Assembly (NCBI RefSeq): GCF_004792685.1
Contig: NZ_SRXT01000008.1
Span: forward strand, 62,001 to 126,000
Direction of reading: 5' to 3'
Length of the DNA: 64,000 nt
Source: Sphingomonas gei
GTDB taxonomy: Bacteria; Pseudomonadota; Alphaproteobacteria; Sphingomonadales; Sphingomonadaceae
A program made the position numbers and the translations under genes. The notes beneath the pieces are model-generated. The model ran no database searches and was not told where the DNA came from. It saw only the letters and a program-made list of their open reading frames with translations. Within the stretch, counting starts at the first letter, position 1. Every line of letters starts with the position of its first letter. This document shows positions 17,493-26,836 of this stretch, one piece after another.

Positions 17493-18677
17493 ATGGCACC
17501 CCTCCTCCCCCTCTCCGAAGCCTGGTCGCGCCTGCTCGCGCTCACGGCGCCGCTGCCGGTCGAACGGGCACCCCTCGCCGCGGCTTTTGGCCGCTGGGCG
17601 ACAGAGGATATCCACGCCCGACGCACCCAGCCGAGCGCCGACCTCTCAGCGATGGACGGCTACGCAATCCGCTTCGCCGATTTGCCGGGTCCGTGGCGGG
17701 TGGTCGGCGAAAGCGCCGCGGGCCGCGGCTTCGCTGGCGAAACGGATTCCGGCGACGCCGTCCGTATCTTCACCGGAGCCCCGATGCCCCGCGGGACCGA
17801 CACCGTGCTGGTACAGGAGGAGGCGGCACGCGAAGGCCTGGCTTTGCACCTCGCTGGAGAGGGACCTGCCACGCTCGGCCGCAACGTTCGCCGCCGCGGT
17901 CTCGACTTCCACGAAGGCGATCTGCTCATCCGCGCCGGCGAGCGCTTCACCCCCGCTCGCCTCGCTCTGGCCGGTGCCGCGGGACACGGTGAAGTCGCGG
18001 CACATCGCCGGGTGCGCGTTGCGATCGCCGCAACCGGTGACGAACTGGTCGCACCGGACGCTTCGATCGGCCCGGACCAGCTCCCCGAGACCAATCGGCT
18101 GATGCTCGCGGCGCAGCTCGCCGGCCTGCCGGTCGACCTGATCGATCTCGGCATCCTCCCGGATTGCAAGCAAACGTTGGAAAACGCTTTCCGCGCGGTC
18201 GATGCGGATCTCCTCGTAACCAGCGGCGGCGCGTCGGTGGGGGACCACGACCTCGTCCGGCCCGCGCTGGAGGCAGCGGGCGCCACGATCGATTTCTGGC
18301 GGATCGCCCTTCGCCCGGGCAAGCCGATGATGGCGGGCCGGCTCGGCTACACGATCATACTCGGCCTGCCGGGCAACCCGGTCTCAGCGTTCGTCACGGC
18401 CCTGCTCTTCGTACGTCCGCTCGTCGCGCATCTCGCGGGGGCCGCCGATCCCCTGCCCCGCACCCGCATCGCGACGCTGGGCGAGCTACTCCCCGCCAAT
18501 GGCGAACGCACCGATTATCTTCGCGCCGAAATCCGCGACGGCCGCGTCCTTGCGTCGACGCTCCAGGATAGCGCGATGCTCCGGGCGCTCGCCCGCGCGA
18601 CTTGCCTGATCGTCCGCGAACCCCATGCTCCTGCGGCGAAAGCGGGCGACTCGGTAGAAATCCTCGACCTCGCTTGA
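17493..18677 (+). CDS. moeA: Molybdopterin molybdenumtransferase
   Basis: The product inserts molybdate into adenylated molybdopterin. The protein is 394 residues with the expected motifs: SAMDGYAIR, FTGAPMPRGTDTV, ATGDELV, SGGASVGDHD and LPGNPVSAF. The stop codon overlaps the -35 hexamer of the lexA promoter, so moeA is the last gene of this run. Other cofactor genes in the window are moaC upstream and moaA at 43.1 kb. Confidence 0.96.
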   Translation: MAPLLPLSEAWSRLLALTAPLPVERAPLAAAFGRWATEDIHARRTQPSADLSAMDGYAIRFADLPGPWRVVGESAAGRGFAGETDSGDAVRIFTGAPMPRGTDTVLVQEEAAREGLALHLAGEGPATLGRNVRRRGLDFHEGDLLIRAGERFTPARLALAGAAGHGEVAAHRRVRVAIAATGDELVAPDASIGPDQLPETNRLMLAAQLAGLPVDLIDLGILPDCKQTLENAFRAVDADLLVTSGGASVGDHDLVRPALEAAGATIDFWRIALRPGKPMMAGRLGYTIILGLPGNPVSAFVTALLFVRPLVAHLAGAADPLPRTRIATLGELLPANGERTDYLRAEIRDGRVLASTLQDSAMLRALARATCLIVREPHAPAAKAGDSVEILDLA

Positions 18678-18701
18678 CAAGCGGCCGGAACATTGCATAA
18701 A
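18674..18701 (+). promoter_or_regulatory. lexA promoter
   Basis: A perfect -35 hexamer TTGACA (18674-18679) is followed after 16 bases by CATAAA (18696-18701). It overlaps the moeA stop codon. The SOS box begins two bases downstream, so bound LexA would cover the initiation region. Confidence 0.7.
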
Positions 18702-18702
18702 C

Positions 18703-18717
18703 GTTCCTTGTCTGTTC
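18703..18717 (+). promoter_or_regulatory. SOS box (LexA operator)
   Basis: GTTC-CTTGTCT-GTTC is an exact match to the alphaproteobacterial LexA operator GTTC-N7-GTTC. It lies between the lexA promoter and the lexA start codon, 18 bases before the ATG. This is the arrangement expected for lexA self-repression and induction on DNA damage. Confidence 0.92.
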
Positions 18718-18734
18718 TGGACAGGAGAATCTGG

Positions 18735-19412
18735 ATGCTCACTCGCAAGCAGCACGAGCTCATCTGCTTCATTGCCGATCGACTGGCCGAGACCGGCGTT
18801 TCGCCTTCGTTCGAGGAAATGAAGGAAGCGCTCGATCTCAAATCCAAGTCGGGCGTGCATCGGCTGATCAGCGCGCTGGAAGAACGTGAGTTCATCCGTC
18901 GCTTGCCCAATCGAGCGCGCGCGCTCGAAGTGCTGCGCGTGCCCGAGCGAGCCATCGACACCAGGAAGTCCGCCGCGGCTAAAGGTGATAAATCGAGCCC
19001 GGCGTCCGCAACGCTGCCGAGGCCGGCCAACGACGTCGTCGAGATCCCGCTTCACGGCCGCATCGCGGCGGGTACGCCGATCGAAGCGCTCGAAGGCTCG
19101 ACCATGCTTCCCGTGCCCGCTGCATTGCTGGGCGCAGGCGAGCATTATGCGCTCGAAGTTGCGGGTGACTCGATGGTCGAGGCAGGCATTCTCGACGGCG
19201 ACTATGCGCTGATCCGCCGCACCGAGACCGCACGCGACGGCGAGATCATCGTCGCGCTGATCGACGATGCCGAAGCCACGCTCAAATATTTCCGCAAGGA
19301 AGGTGCAATGGTAAGGCTCGACCCGGCCAATCGCGACTATAGTGCGCAGCGCTATCGCCCGGATCAGGTGCGCGTTCAGGGTAAGCTAGCGGGGCTATTG
19401 CGGCGCTATTGA
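18735..19412 (+). CDS. lexA: SOS repressor LexA
   Basis: The product represses the DNA-damage regulon and cleaves itself when RecA is active. The 225-residue protein starts at [13 protein letters not shown] with a ribosome binding site (CAGGAGAATCTGG). The winged helix-turn-helix is at about 1-65 ([20 protein letters not shown]). The Ala-Gly cleavage bond is in [11 protein letters not shown], the catalytic Ser in [11 protein letters not shown] and the catalytic Lys in [10 protein letters not shown]. An SOS box stands directly upstream. The 3' end overlaps the end of comEC on the other strand by seven bases. Confidence 0.97.
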   Translation: MLTRKQHELICFIADRLAETGVSPSFEEMKEALDLKSKSGVHRLISALEEREFIRRLPNRARALEVLRVPERAIDTRKSAAAKGDKSSPASATLPRPANDVVEIPLHGRIAAGTPIEALEGSTMLPVPAALLGAGEHYALEVAGDSMVEAGILDGDYALIRRTETARDGEIIVALIDDAEATLKYFRKEGAMVRLDPANRDYSAQRYRPDQVRVQGKLAGLLRRY

Positions 19413-21541
19413 TCGACCGGCGGCCGCCGCTCGCTGTCGGGGGCAGTGAAGGGTGGCTGTACGGTCAATGGATCCAGCCACGGGTGCGATCCACCGCGCC
19501 GGACGGTTCGCACCCGTGCATCGGCGAAGGTGATCGCCAACCCGCCGGTTTTCGCCAGCGTGTCGCGATCGAGCTTCAGCCAGCGCGGCGTACAACCGGG
19601 CGGCAGGCGGCGCTCGCTCACCACCACATCGGCGGACCCGCAGGCCGCGATCATCTCGCGCCACGGCACCAGATAGCCGCTCCGCGTGGCGAGGATCCGC
19701 CAGCGGCGTGCGCCAGCCATGACTTCGACGAGGCAGAGATCGGGGCTGCAGCGTGCGCCGGGCAATTCGGACAGCAAGGCGAGTTGCGCCTCCTCTGCCC
19801 CGCTATTCTCGCCGAGCATCGAGCGGGTATAGTCGCCAGCGCGGTCGCGCAGCAGCGCCATTTCCCCGCTCGTCATGCGGATCGCCAGATGCCGGCCGTC
19901 GCCGGTGACGAGAAGGTCGGGCGGCGGCGTCAGCAGCGCCCATGCCAGCCCGATCGCGAACGGTGCCGCCCCCGCCCAGCGCACGCGAGTGCGCCACAAG
20001 GCGGCCCACAGCCCTCCCACTGCGATCAGCGCATAGGCGCCGCCGGGCATCGCCGGCAACGCGGCCACTGCGCCCGGCGCCGACGCAGTCGTGTGTGCCA
20101 GCCACAGCAGCAGATCGAGCGCCTGCGCCGTGAGCCACCAGACCGGCGCGCCGATCCCCGCCAGGTCCAGCGCCAGCGCCAGCGCCTCGAGCGGCATGAT
20201 CACGAAGGTCGTCAGCGGGATCGCGACGATGTTGGCAAGCGCGCCATAGACGCCCGCTTTGTGGAAGTGGAACAGCCCGATCGGCATCAGCGCAAGCTCG
20301 ACGGCGACTCCCGTCAGCAGCAGCGAACACAGCCCGCGAAGCAATCGCCGCCCGCGTCCCTCCTCGCGCGGTTTGAACCAACCGCGCACCCGCGGGCTCT
20401 CGTGCAGTGCGACGATCGCAGTCACTGCGGCGAAGCTGAGCTGAAAGCTGGGTCCGGCCAGCGCCTCCGGCCAGAGCAGCAGCACGACGAACGCACCTGC
20501 AGCCACCAGTCGCAGGGTAATCGCCTCGCGCCCGAGACTGAGCGCCAGCAGAACCAGCAATGCCGCCGCGCACGAACGAATCGTCGGCACTTCGGCACCG
20601 GTCAGCAACGTGTACCCCACTGCCGCCAATGCCCCCGCTCCTGCCGCGACCAGCGGCAATCGCCAGCGCAAGGCGAGCGTCGGGCTCAGCGCCAGCAGCC
20701 GCAGCACCAGCAGCATCGCCGCGGCGGTCACGGCAGTGACGTGCAATCCGCTCACCGAGAGCAGATGCGCGAGGCCGGAGCGTCGCATCGCCTCCGAATC
20801 TTCCTCGGCGATCGCGCCCTGGTCGCCGGTGGCGAGCGCGCTCGCGATCCCGCCGCCGCTGCCGGCAATTCTCGACTGGATATGGTTCGAGAGACGCGTC
20901 CGCAGATCTGCGCTCGGCGCGGCGGCGGCGGTGACGATCTCGACCGGCCCGAAGCCCTTCCCCGTTGCGCCCAACCGGGCAAACCAGGCAACGCGAGCGA
21001 AATCATAGGCGCCGGGAACCGCCGCGGTCGGCGGGGGCATCAGCCGCGTGCGCAGCCGGATCACGGCCCCGCGCGCAATTCCCGCCACTGCGTCGGCGGT
21101 GGTGAGGTTGATGCGCAGCCGCGGCGGAAGATCGGCATGCCCGACCGGCGCCAGCGTGACGCGCACCATGTCGCGCGCCGGAAGCTCTTCGACTCGTTCG
21201 ACCCGCCCGGTGACGAGCACCACCGCCGGCCGCGCGAGAACCGGCGCAGCAACGCGTTCGCTGCGCCACCAGATCAGCGCGCACCCCGCGGCCAGCGCAA
21301 ATCCCGCAATCGCCACTACCCGCGGCGCCCTGCTCCCGCCCGGCAGAGCGACCGCCACCATCGTCAACGCAACGCCGCCCAGGATGAACCCGATCCAGCG
21401 CGGCGCATCGGGCAGCAGGAACCATGCCGCGATCCCGGCACCGAGCATCACCGGCAGCCACAGCACCAGCTGCTCGCGTTCCGCCTCCAGCCAATCCTCG
21501 GTGCGGGCAATGCCGTGGTGAAGCGCCGCCCTCGCCCCCAT
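19406..21541 (-). CDS. comEC: ComEC/Rec2-type DNA uptake channel protein
   Basis: This polytopic inner membrane protein of about 711 residues moves transforming DNA into the cytoplasm. After a soluble start come two to three helices and a DUF4131-type OB-like segment (about 60-190). The competence domain follows with the typical segment [13 protein letters not shown] and ten or so helices. The C-terminal 150 residues are periplasmic and metallo-hydrolase-like but lack a clear HxHxDH motif. I place the start at the ATG at 21541; an ATG at 21592 is also possible. The gene is divergent from gltX. No other competence genes are in the window. Confidence 0.9.
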   Translation of the reverse strand: MGARAALHHGIARTEDWLEAEREQLVLWLPVMLGAGIAAWFLLPDAPRWIGFILGGVALTMVAVALPGGSRAPRVVAIAGFALAAGCALIWWRSERVAAPVLARPAVVLVTGRVERVEELPARDMVRVTLAPVGHADLPPRLRINLTTADAVAGIARGAVIRLRTRLMPPPTAAVPGAYDFARVAWFARLGATGKGFGPVEIVTAAAAPSADLRTRLSNHIQSRIAGSGGGIASALATGDQGAIAEEDSEAMRRSGLAHLLSVSGLHVTAVTAAAMLLVLRLLALSPTLALRWRLPLVAAGAGALAAVGYTLLTGAEVPTIRSCAAALLVLLALSLGREAITLRLVAAGAFVVLLLWPEALAGPSFQLSFAAVTAIVALHESPRVRGWFKPREEGRGRRLLRGLCSLLLTGVAVELALMPIGLFHFHKAGVYGALANIVAIPLTTFVIMPLEALALALDLAGIGAPVWWLTAQALDLLLWLAHTTASAPGAVAALPAMPGGAYALIAVGGLWAALWRTRVRWAGAAPFAIGLAWALLTPPPDLLVTGDGRHLAIRMTSGEMALLRDRAGDYTRSMLGENSGAEEAQLALLSELPGARCSPDLCLVEVMAGARRWRILATRSGYLVPWREMIAACGSADVVVSERRLPPGCTPRWLKLDRDTLAKTGGLAITFADARVRTVRRGGSHPWLDPLTVQPPFTAPDSERRPPVDQ

Positions 21542-21620
21542 TTGAAGGGCGGGCAACCCCGTGCTAGGGGCCTCGGCGGCTGAGCTGGCCATCGATTTTA
21601 CAGTCTGGGAGCACGCGCGG

Positions 21621-23051
21621 TTGAGCGCAACGTCTGAAACAGCCGCCGGCAAGCCCGTCGTCACGCGCTTCGCGCCCTCGCCTACCGGGTACCTCCACAT
21701 CGGCGGCGCCCGCACGGCGCTGTTCAACCTGCTGTTCGCCCGCCATCACGGCGGCAAGTTCCTGTTGCGTATCGAGGATACCGATCGCGCCCGCTCGACC
21801 GAGCCGGCAATTGCGGCGATCCTAGACGGGATGCGCTGGCTGGGGCTCGATTGGGACGGCGAGGAAGTCTATCAGGCCACCCGTGCCGCGCGCCACGCCG
21901 AGGTCGCCCACGCGATGCTCGCCAACGGCCACGCCTATAAATGCTTCGCCACCTCCGAAGAGCTCGAGACGATGCGCGCGGAGCAGCGCGCCAACAAACA
22001 ACCTTTGCGCTATGATGGCCGCTGGCGTGACCGCGACGCCAGCGAAGCCCCCGAAGGCGCCCCCTTCGTCCTCCGCCTCAAAGCGCCGCGCGAGGGCAGC
22101 GTGACGATCCAGGATCAGGTCCAGGGCGCGGTCACCGTCAACAATAGCGAGCTCGACGACATGGTCCTGCTCCGTTCGGACGGCACGCCGACCTATATGC
22201 TCGCGGTAGTGGTCGACGATCACGATATGGGCGTCACCCACGTCATCCGCGGCGACGACCATCTCAACAACGCCTTCCGCCAGCTCCCGATCTACCGCGC
22301 GATGGGCTGGGACGAGCCGATTTACGCGCACATTCCGCTGATCTTCAATCCCGACGGCACCAAGATGTCGAAGCGCAAGAACGCAGTGGCGGTCGATGAT
22401 TATCGCGACCAGCTCGGCCTGCTCCCCGAAGCCGTCTCCAATTATCTCCTCCGCCTCGGCTGGGGCCATGGCGACGACGAGATCATCGGCCGCGAGCAGG
22501 CAATCGAATGGTTCGATCTCGCCGGCGTCGGCAAGAGCCCGTCGCGCTTCGATCTCAAGAAGCTCGAAAATCTCAACGGCCACTATATCCGCGCCAGCGA
22601 TGATGTGCGGCTCGCCGAATTGGTCGCCGCGCGGCTGCCTTTCGAAATCTCGGAATCGCAATCGACCTTGCTCGTCGCGGCGATGCCCTCGCTCAAGCCG
22701 CGCGCGGCGAATCTCAACGAGATCGCCGACGGCGCGATGTTCCTTTTCAGGACACGCCCGCTGGAACTCGACGAGGGTGCCAGGGCGTTGCTCGAAGGCG
22801 ATGCGCCCGCGCTATTGTTTCGGATCCATGTCGCGCTTGACGCGGCGCGAAGCTGGGATACGGAGGCGCTCGAAGCGGCGGTACGCACCGTCGCCGACGA
22901 TGCGGGGGTCAAGCTCGGCGCCGTCGCGCAGCCTTTGCGCGCGGCACTCGTTGGGCGACGAACCTCTCCGGGGATATTCGACGTGCTGGCGTTGCTGGGG
23001 CGGGAGGAAAGCCTGGCCCGAATCGCCGATCAAATGACCAAGCCCGCCTGA
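21621..23051 (+). CDS. gltX: Glutamyl-tRNA synthetase
   Basis: The product charges tRNA-Glu. At 476 residues it is a class I synthetase of normal length. The HIGH motif appears as [12 protein letters not shown] near the start and KMSKS as KMSKRKNA near residue 255. I chose the TTG at 21621, which gives [17 protein letters not shown]; an ATG 60 bases upstream would add an unlikely hydrophobic extension. Bacteria of this group often carry two GluRS-like genes, so it may also serve tRNA-Gln. It is followed 25 bases later by gltA. Confidence 0.95.
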   Translation: MSATSETAAGKPVVTRFAPSPTGYLHIGGARTALFNLLFARHHGGKFLLRIEDTDRARSTEPAIAAILDGMRWLGLDWDGEEVYQATRAARHAEVAHAMLANGHAYKCFATSEELETMRAEQRANKQPLRYDGRWRDRDASEAPEGAPFVLRLKAPREGSVTIQDQVQGAVTVNNSELDDMVLLRSDGTPTYMLAVVVDDHDMGVTHVIRGDDHLNNAFRQLPIYRAMGWDEPIYAHIPLIFNPDGTKMSKRKNAVAVDDYRDQLGLLPEAVSNYLLRLGWGHGDDEIIGREQAIEWFDLAGVGKSPSRFDLKKLENLNGHYIRASDDVRLAELVAARLPFEISESQSTLLVAAMPSLKPRAANLNEIADGAMFLFRTRPLELDEGARALLEGDAPALLFRIHVALDAARSWDTEALEAAVRTVADDAGVKLGAVAQPLRAALVGRRTSPGIFDVLALLGREESLARIADQMTKPA

Positions 23052-23076
23052 TCCGGGCCAGACAAGGACGACGTGT

Positions 23077-24360
23077 ATGAGCGATACCGCGAAGCTTCAG
23101 GTTCCGGGTAAGGAAGTCGAATACCCGATCCTCACGGGCAGCGTCGGCCCCGACGTCATCGACATCCGCAAGCTCTATGCCCAGACCGGCACGTTCACCT
23201 ACGACCCCGGCTTCACTTCGACTGCATCGTGCGAATCGGGCCTGACCTATATCGATGGCGACGAGGGCGTGCTGCTCCACCGCGGCTATCCGATCGGGCA
23301 GCTTGCCGAGCAGTCGAGCTTCATGGAAGTCGCCTATCTCATGCTCAACGGCGAGCTGCCGGGGCAGGACGAGCTCGCCAAGTTCAACACCACGATCACC
23401 CGCCACACGATGCTGCACGAGCAGCTCGCGACCTTCTATCGCGGCTTCCGTCGCGACGCGCATCCGATGGCGGTGATGTGCGGCGTCGCCGGCGCGCTCT
23501 CGGCCTTCTACCATGATTCGACCGACATCACCGATCCCAAGCAGCGCATGATCGCGTCGCACCGGCTGATCGCCAAGATGCCGACGATCGCGGCGATGGC
23601 GTACAAGTACAGCGTCGGCCAGCCGTTTCTCTATCCGGACAACCGCCTGTCCTACACCGGCAACTTCCTGCGGATGACCTTCGGCGTCCCCGCGGAGGAA
23701 TATGTCGTCAATCCGGTGGTGGAAAAGGCGCTCGACCGCATCTTCATCCTCCACGCCGATCACGAGCAGAACGCGTCGACCTCGACCGTGCGGCTCGCCG
23801 GCTCGTCGGGCGCCAACCCGTTCGCATGCATTGCGGCGGGCATCGCCTGCCTGTGGGGCCCGGCGCACGGCGGCGCCAACGAGGCCGCGCTCAACATGCT
23901 CCATGAGATCGGCCGCCCCGAGCGCATTCCCGAGTTCATCGCGCGCGCCAAGGACAAGAACGATCCGTTCCGCCTGATGGGCTTCGGCCACCGCGTCTAC
24001 AAGAATTACGATCCACGCGCGACGGTGATGCAGAAGACCGTCCGCGAAGTGTTCAAGGAACTCAACGTCTCCGATCCGGTGTTCGACGTCGCGCTCCAGC
24101 TCGAGGAAATGGCACTCAAGGACGATTATTTCGTCGAGAAGAAGCTGTTCCCCAACGTCGATTTCTATTCGGGGGTGATCCTCTCGGCGATCGGCTTCCC
24201 GACGACGATGTTCACTGCGTTGTTCGCGCTCGCCCGCACCGTCGGCTGGGTCGCGCAGTGGAACGAGATGATCTCGGATCCCGAGCAGAAGATCGGTCGC
24301 CCGCGCCAGCTCTACACCGGCCCGACGCAGCGCGATTACGTCCCCGTCGACAAGCGCTGA
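23077..24360 (+). CDS. gltA: Citrate synthase
   Basis: The product condenses oxaloacetate with acetyl-CoA at the entry to the TCA cycle. The 427-residue protein is the larger, hexameric, NADH-sensitive type II form. Catalytic residues are visible: His in [10 protein letters not shown], His in [14 protein letters not shown] and Asp in [15 protein letters not shown] precedes the ATG. A stable hairpin lies immediately downstream. Confidence 0.97.
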   Translation: MSDTAKLQVPGKEVEYPILTGSVGPDVIDIRKLYAQTGTFTYDPGFTSTASCESGLTYIDGDEGVLLHRGYPIGQLAEQSSFMEVAYLMLNGELPGQDELAKFNTTITRHTMLHEQLATFYRGFRRDAHPMAVMCGVAGALSAFYHDSTDITDPKQRMIASHRLIAKMPTIAAMAYKYSVGQPFLYPDNRLSYTGNFLRMTFGVPAEEYVVNPVVEKALDRIFILHADHEQNASTSTVRLAGSSGANPFACIAAGIACLWGPAHGGANEAALNMLHEIGRPERIPEFIARAKDKNDPFRLMGFGHRVYKNYDPRATVMQKTVREVFKELNVSDPVFDVALQLEEMALKDDYFVEKKLFPNVDFYSGVILSAIGFPTTMFTALFALARTVGWVAQWNEMISDPEQKIGRPRQLYTGPTQRDYVPVDKR

Positions 24361-24366
24361 GAAATG

Positions 24367-24397
24367 GCGTCGGGAAGCTGAGGCAGCTTTCCGACGC
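24367..24397 (+). terminator. Hairpin after gltA
   Basis: GCGTCGGGAAGCTG and CAGCTTTCCGACGC form a 14-base stem with one G-U type mismatch and a three-base loop, seven bases after the gltA stop. No U tract follows, so it may be a weak terminator or an mRNA-stabilising hairpin. Confidence 0.5.
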
Positions 24398-24432
24398 TGG
24401 CATCGTTACGCCTCCACAAGGAGAGCCAAGCT

Positions 24433-25476
24433 ATGCCCGATCCTGGCGTGACGCGAGCGGACGAGCGGCGCCGTAAATGGATCGCGCTGGCAGCGCTGGC
24501 GCTTGCCCTCTGGATCGCGCACGACTTCCTGACCTCGTTGCTGTGGGCGCTCGTCCTCGCAGTGGCGCTTTGGCCGCTGCTCCGCGGCATGCGTGCCGAT
24601 TCGCACGGCAACACGCCGGTCTGGGCGGCGCTGGGTATCACCGCAGCTACCGGCCTGGTCCTGATGCTCCCTCTCGCCGCCGCCGCCTTCGAAGCCGCGC
24701 AGGAGAGTGGCCTGGCAATGGCCTGGCTGCAACAGGCGCAGGCGTCCGGGATCCCGCAGCCCCAGTGGCTGGCCGGCATACCGCTGATCGGCGGACGGCT
24801 GACAGGCCTGTGGCAGCAATATCTCGCCACATCCTCGGGCACCGGGCGCCTCATCGCCCAACTCGACGCCAATACCGTGCTCGCCTGGACCAAGAATGTG
24901 GCGCTCCAGCTCGCCCAGGGCTCGCTGCTGCTCTTCGTTACGCTGGTCGCGTTGTTCACGCTGTTGCATCGGGGCGCGGCGATTGGCGCGCGCGGCATGG
25001 AGCTTGTCGCCCGCAGCGTCGGTCGCGACGGTGATGCGTTTGCCGAACGCATGGTCGATGCCATCCGCGTGACGGTGGTCGGCACGGTCTTCGTCGCGCT
25101 CGCCGAGGGTGCGCTGATCGGCGTGGGGTATGCCGTCGCCGGGGTTCCCAAGCCGGTGTTGTTTGCACTGATGACCGCCGCATTCGCGATGCTGCCTTTC
25201 GGCGCCTGGTTCGTCTTCAGCATCGCCGCCGCGGTGCTCCTCGTTGAAGGCTCCACCGTCGCCGCGGCTCTGGTCTTCATTTACGGTGCCGCAGTGATGC
25301 TGATCGGCGACAATATCGTTCAGCCTGCGCTGATCGGTCGCCGCGCGCAGCTCCCCTTCCTTCTCGCGCTGATCGGCATCTTCGGCGGAATCGGGAGCAT
25401 GGGGCTCGTTGGGCTTTTCGTCGGGCCGGTGATCATGACCGCTTTGCTCATCGCCATACGCGAATGGCTCGACTGA
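24433..25476 (+). CDS. AI-2E family (PerM-like) permease
   Basis: This 347-residue integral membrane protein has about seven to eight helices: two at the start (18-55), one at 60-85, a soluble loop rich in Gln and Gly (90-150), and four or five at 155-345. The layout fits the AI-2 exporter/PerM family, whose members export AI-2 or drive Na+/H+ exchange; the substrate cannot be read from sequence. The end motif GGIGSMGLVGLFVGPVIM is typical. AAGGAGAGCC precedes the ATG. It stands alone after gltA. Confidence 0.85.
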   Translation: MPDPGVTRADERRRKWIALAALALALWIAHDFLTSLLWALVLAVALWPLLRGMRADSHGNTPVWAALGITAATGLVLMLPLAAAAFEAAQESGLAMAWLQQAQASGIPQPQWLAGIPLIGGRLTGLWQQYLATSSGTGRLIAQLDANTVLAWTKNVALQLAQGSLLLFVTLVALFTLLHRGAAIGARGMELVARSVGRDGDAFAERMVDAIRVTVVGTVFVALAEGALIGVGYAVAGVPKPVLFALMTAAFAMLPFGAWFVFSIAAAVLLVEGSTVAAALVFIYGAAVMLIGDNIVQPALIGRRAQLPFLLALIGIFGGIGSMGLVGLFVGPVIMTALLIAIREWLD

Positions 25477-25479
25477 ACC

Positions 25480-26340
25480 TCAGGTGCCCATGATCCAACC
25501 GTGAAACGCCGTCATCGCGGGACTTGGCGCGCGCGACGTGAGCCAGGTCAGCCAATAGCGGCCGGTCACCACTTCGAGCGCGAACGGCCGAACCAACGAT
25601 CCGTCGTCGATCGCCCGCCCCAGCATCACCGCCGGCGCCAGCGCCACGCCCGCCCCCTGCATCGCCGCCTCGGCCATCGCGAGCGACGAATCGAATACCG
25701 GCCCTCTGAGCGGAGGCACCGCCACTCCCGCAGCCTCGAACCAGCGCGTCCATTCGTCCGCCCGATACGAGCGCAGCAGCGACACCCCCAGCAAATCACG
25801 CGGTTCGCCCAGCCCGCGCGCCATCGCCGGCGTGCACAGCGGAGTCAGCGGCGCCGCCATCAGCGGCACAGCCTGTGTCGCGTGCCACGCCCCGTCACCG
25901 AAGCGAATTGCGTAATCGAGCCCCTCGCCGGCCAGGTCGACTCGGTTGTTGTTGGTGAACAGCCGCAGATCGACACGCGGATGCGCCGCGCGAAACGTCG
26001 GGAGCCGCGGCAGCAGCCAGCCGGTCGCGAAGGTCCCTACTGCCGCGACCGACAGCAATTGCGTCGCCTCGCCGCCAGCGATCCCCTCGAACAGTTCGGC
26101 GATCCGGTCGAAGCTCTCCGCCAGCGCCGGCTGCAGCGTCACGCCCTCGTCGGTCAAAGCGAGCCCGCGCGGCAATCGGCGAAACAATTGCACGCCCAGC
26201 CGCGTCTCGAGCGCCTTGACCTGATGGCTCACCGCCGCCTGCGTCACGCACAGCTCGATCGCGGCGCGGGTGAAGGAAAGATGCCGTGCCGACGCCTCGA
26301 ATGCGCGCAGCGCGTTGAGCGGCAGATGCGGGCGGACCAT
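25480..26340 (-). CDS. ampR: AmpR-like LysR family regulator
   Basis: This 286-residue LysR regulator starts MVRPHLPLNALRAFEASAR and has a helix-turn-helix (FTRAAIELCVTQAAVSHQVK) nearly identical to AmpR of Pseudomonas and Enterobacter. The effector domain keeps the AmpR marks VGTFATGWLLPRL, NNNRVDLAGEGLDYAIRFG and LLRSYRADEW. AmpR senses muropeptides from wall recycling and controls a beta-lactamase. Here no beta-lactamase gene is adjacent; the divergent neighbour encodes a small basic secreted protein. The frame is open to 26391, but the ATG at 26340 matches the family start. The AmpR or related GcvA-like role is inferred from similarity. Confidence 0.88.
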   Translation of the reverse strand: MVRPHLPLNALRAFEASARHLSFTRAAIELCVTQAAVSHQVKALETRLGVQLFRRLPRGLALTDEGVTLQPALAESFDRIAELFEGIAGGEATQLLSVAAVGTFATGWLLPRLPTFRAAHPRVDLRLFTNNNRVDLAGEGLDYAIRFGDGAWHATQAVPLMAAPLTPLCTPAMARGLGEPRDLLGVSLLRSYRADEWTRWFEAAGVAVPPLRGPVFDSSLAMAEAAMQGAGVALAPAVMLGRAIDDGSLVRPFALEVVTGRYWLTWLTSRAPSPAMTAFHGWIMGT

Positions 26341-26485
26341 CGCTCGCCCATAAGCTGATCTAATGGCTGAAGCCAGTTCGCGGAGCTCCACTCGAATCTG
26401 TACGGGAGACTACAATCCGATTCAGCAACGCGAAGTCTAACCCGGCTTAATTTCTCCTTTCTGCGGGATAAGAGGAGAACCCAAG

Positions 26486-26797
26486 ATGAGGATTGCCAAG
26501 ATCATCGCCGCCGCCGCGCTCGCGCTCACCGGCGTCACCGGCACCACCACCGCCGCAAGTGCGGCCCCGGTCACCATGGTCGCCGCCAGCGCCGCGGTGC
26601 AGGACTATGGCTATCGCGATCGCGACGACCGCCGCTTTCGGAACGACCGGCGCTACCGCGGCGATCGCCGCGACCGCAACTGGGATCGCGGGCGCGGCTA
26701 TGACCGTGGCCGTCACTATCGCGGCCACCGTTCGCGCCGCGCCTGCTGGAACGAGTGGCGCCGTGGCCACCGCGTGACGGTCTGCCGCCGCCGCTAA
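26486..26797 (+). CDS. Small Arg/Tyr/Gly-rich secreted protein
   Basis: This 103-residue protein has a signal peptide (MRIAKIIAAAALALTGVTG, cleavage near ASA-AP). The mature part is extremely basic, with Arg-Asp-Arg, Arg-Gly-Tyr and His-Tyr repeats, and ends in a two-Cys segment (ACWNEWRRGHRVTVC). Such proteins resemble RcnB-like or other small envelope proteins of sphingomonads, but no function is established. AGAGGAGAACCCAAG precedes the ATG. It is divergent from the ampR-like gene, which could regulate it. Confidence 0.75.
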   Translation: MRIAKIIAAAALALTGVTGTTTAASAAPVTMVAASAAVQDYGYRDRDDRRFRNDRRYRGDRRDRNWDRGRGYDRGRHYRGHRSRRACWNEWRRGHRVTVCRRR

Positions 26798-26807
26798 CTC
26801 CGAACGG

Positions 26808-26832
26808 GGCGCCTGCCGATCTCGGCGGCGCC
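26808..26832. terminator. Hairpin between convergent genes
   Basis: GGCGCC-T-GCCGA and TCGGC-GGCGCC form an 11-base-pair stem with one bulged base and a two-base turn. It lies between the small basic protein gene and the kinase gene, which converge here. Without a U tract on either side it is only a possible bidirectional terminator. Confidence 0.45.
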
Positions 26833-26836
26833 TCGC

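Noticed and set aside
19409-21583. A 724-codon plus-strand open frame opposite comEC
   Set aside because: It mirrors comEC, which has recognisable competence motifs; the antisense product is Arg/Gln/His-rich with no domain.
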